Below, in pieces: positions 63,623 through 64,000 of a stretch of DNA of 64,000 nt; position 1 is the first letter of the stretch, and every line of letters starts with the position of its first letter. A program made the translations under genes and the position numbers. Source of the stretch: Tribonema minus. Its lineage: Eukaryota; Sar; Xanthophyceae; Tribonematales; Tribonemataceae. The DNA lies in contig JAFCMP010000546.1 of NCBI GenBank assembly GCA_017506865.1, positions 546,392 through 610,391 of the forward strand. Reading direction: 5' to 3'. The notes under the pieces are model-generated. The model made no database searches. It was given only the letters and a program-made list of their open reading frames with translations, and was not told the DNA's origin.

Positions 63623-64000
63623 AGCCCTTCCACATGAGGCCTAGTGCCATGTTGGAGCCAGGTGTGCACGCCATGCTGAGCCCCGACAAGTGGAGGAGCT
63701 AGCAGATGGTGAGAAGTTATACAGAGTTCTGGACCGCCAAGCGGGCCCCAATGGCTCGTGGCAGTACAAATGGCAGTCCATAGATGGCAAGTCACATGCG
63801 TGGGTGTCAGAGGATGACATGCTGCAAGAAGTGACGCCATGGACCTTAGACGCTTTTCACGCGCTCTATGAGCTGCGCAACGAAGGAAGGTTGCCGGCAT
63901 ATGCCATCAGGCCCACACCTAAGGAGGATGCTGGCATGCGCCGAGAGAGCGCGCTGCAACTCTATCCCATCGGCACGGCGCTGGTCAGGGAGCACAGAAA
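63590..64000 (+). pseudogene. Frame-broken C-terminal tail of the integrase, chromodomain-like
   Basis: After the integrase stop, coding-like sequence continues first in one shifted frame (VENMKPFHMRPSAMLEPGV) and then, after a stop near 63702, in another from about 63695 to the window edge (KLYRVLDRQ, WQYKWQSIDGKSHAWVSEDD). The second part has the spacing of a chromodomain (tyrosine start, YKW strand, WVSEDD acidic end). Ty3/gypsy chromoviruses carry such a domain for targeting chromatin. At least two indels separate it from the integrase. Confidence 0.6.

Larger units (their letters stand above)
54573..64000 (+). mobile_element. Ty3/gypsy-type LTR retroelement carrying a DNA methyltransferase
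   Basis: Domain order is Gag, cytosine-5 DNA methyltransferase, aspartic protease, reverse transcriptase, RNase H, integrase, then a chromodomain-like tail. RT before integrase is the Ty3/gypsy order. The 3' part and LTR lie beyond the window. The first ORF is intact over 7.3 kb, which suggests recent activity, but at least two or three frame breaks occur from RNase H onward. It sits 1.8 kb upstream of the TMEM245 start, in the opposite orientation. Confidence 0.92.

Overview
This is nuclear DNA from a GC-rich eukaryotic microbe, most likely a microalga or related protist. The evidence is three spliced host genes with GT-AG introns, very high GCG/GCC alanine and GGC glycine content in exons, long simple-repeat-rich introns, and scattered TTAGGG-type telomere-like arrays inside introns. 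I see no bacterial operon, tRNA or rRNA. The lineage cannot be fixed from the sequence alone.

Layout. 1-2.2 kb: 3' part of an unidentified minus-strand gene that runs off the left edge. 5.6-6.1 kb: minus-strand exon of a small membrane protein. 6.6-7.7 kb: intronless plus-strand gene with a duplicated helical module and a Gly/Cys-rich tail. 9.66-21.34 kb (minus): RAB3GAP1, the catalytic subunit of the Rab3 GTPase-activating complex, about 16 exons. 21.45-37.22 kb (plus): SRP72 of the signal recognition particle, 14 exons whose phases all fit and give 732 codons. These two start 113 bp apart and diverge from a shared promoter. 38.38-52.75 kb (minus): TMEM245, a eukaryotic AI-2E-family membrane protein, 11 exons. 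54.57-64.0 kb (plus, running off the right edge): a Ty3/gypsy-type LTR retroelement.

Two things stand out. First, the retroelement's 2,420-codon ORF carries a complete-looking cytosine-5 DNA methyltransferase between Gag and protease, ahead of reverse transcriptase and RNase H. The integrase follows in a -1 overlapping frame, and a chromodomain-like tail lies beyond further frame breaks. Methyltransferase-carrying retroelements have been reported from dinoflagellates and a charophyte alga, so the principle is known; this copy and its domain order deserve attention.

Second, nearly every large intron in all three host genes is built from repeated copies of its own exon edges. The 3' end of the upstream exon with its 5' splice site recurs just downstream, or the 3' splice site with the start of the downstream exon recurs just upstream. 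This explains the large introns and the many short exon-like ORFs, and suggests introns growing by duplication of splice junctions. Many true acceptors are also preceded by pure C runs of 13-31 bases.

The three host genes belong to secretion and membrane traffic (SRP targeting, Rab regulation, a membrane transporter-like protein), but nothing shows co-regulation beyond the shared SRP72/RAB3GAP1 promoter.
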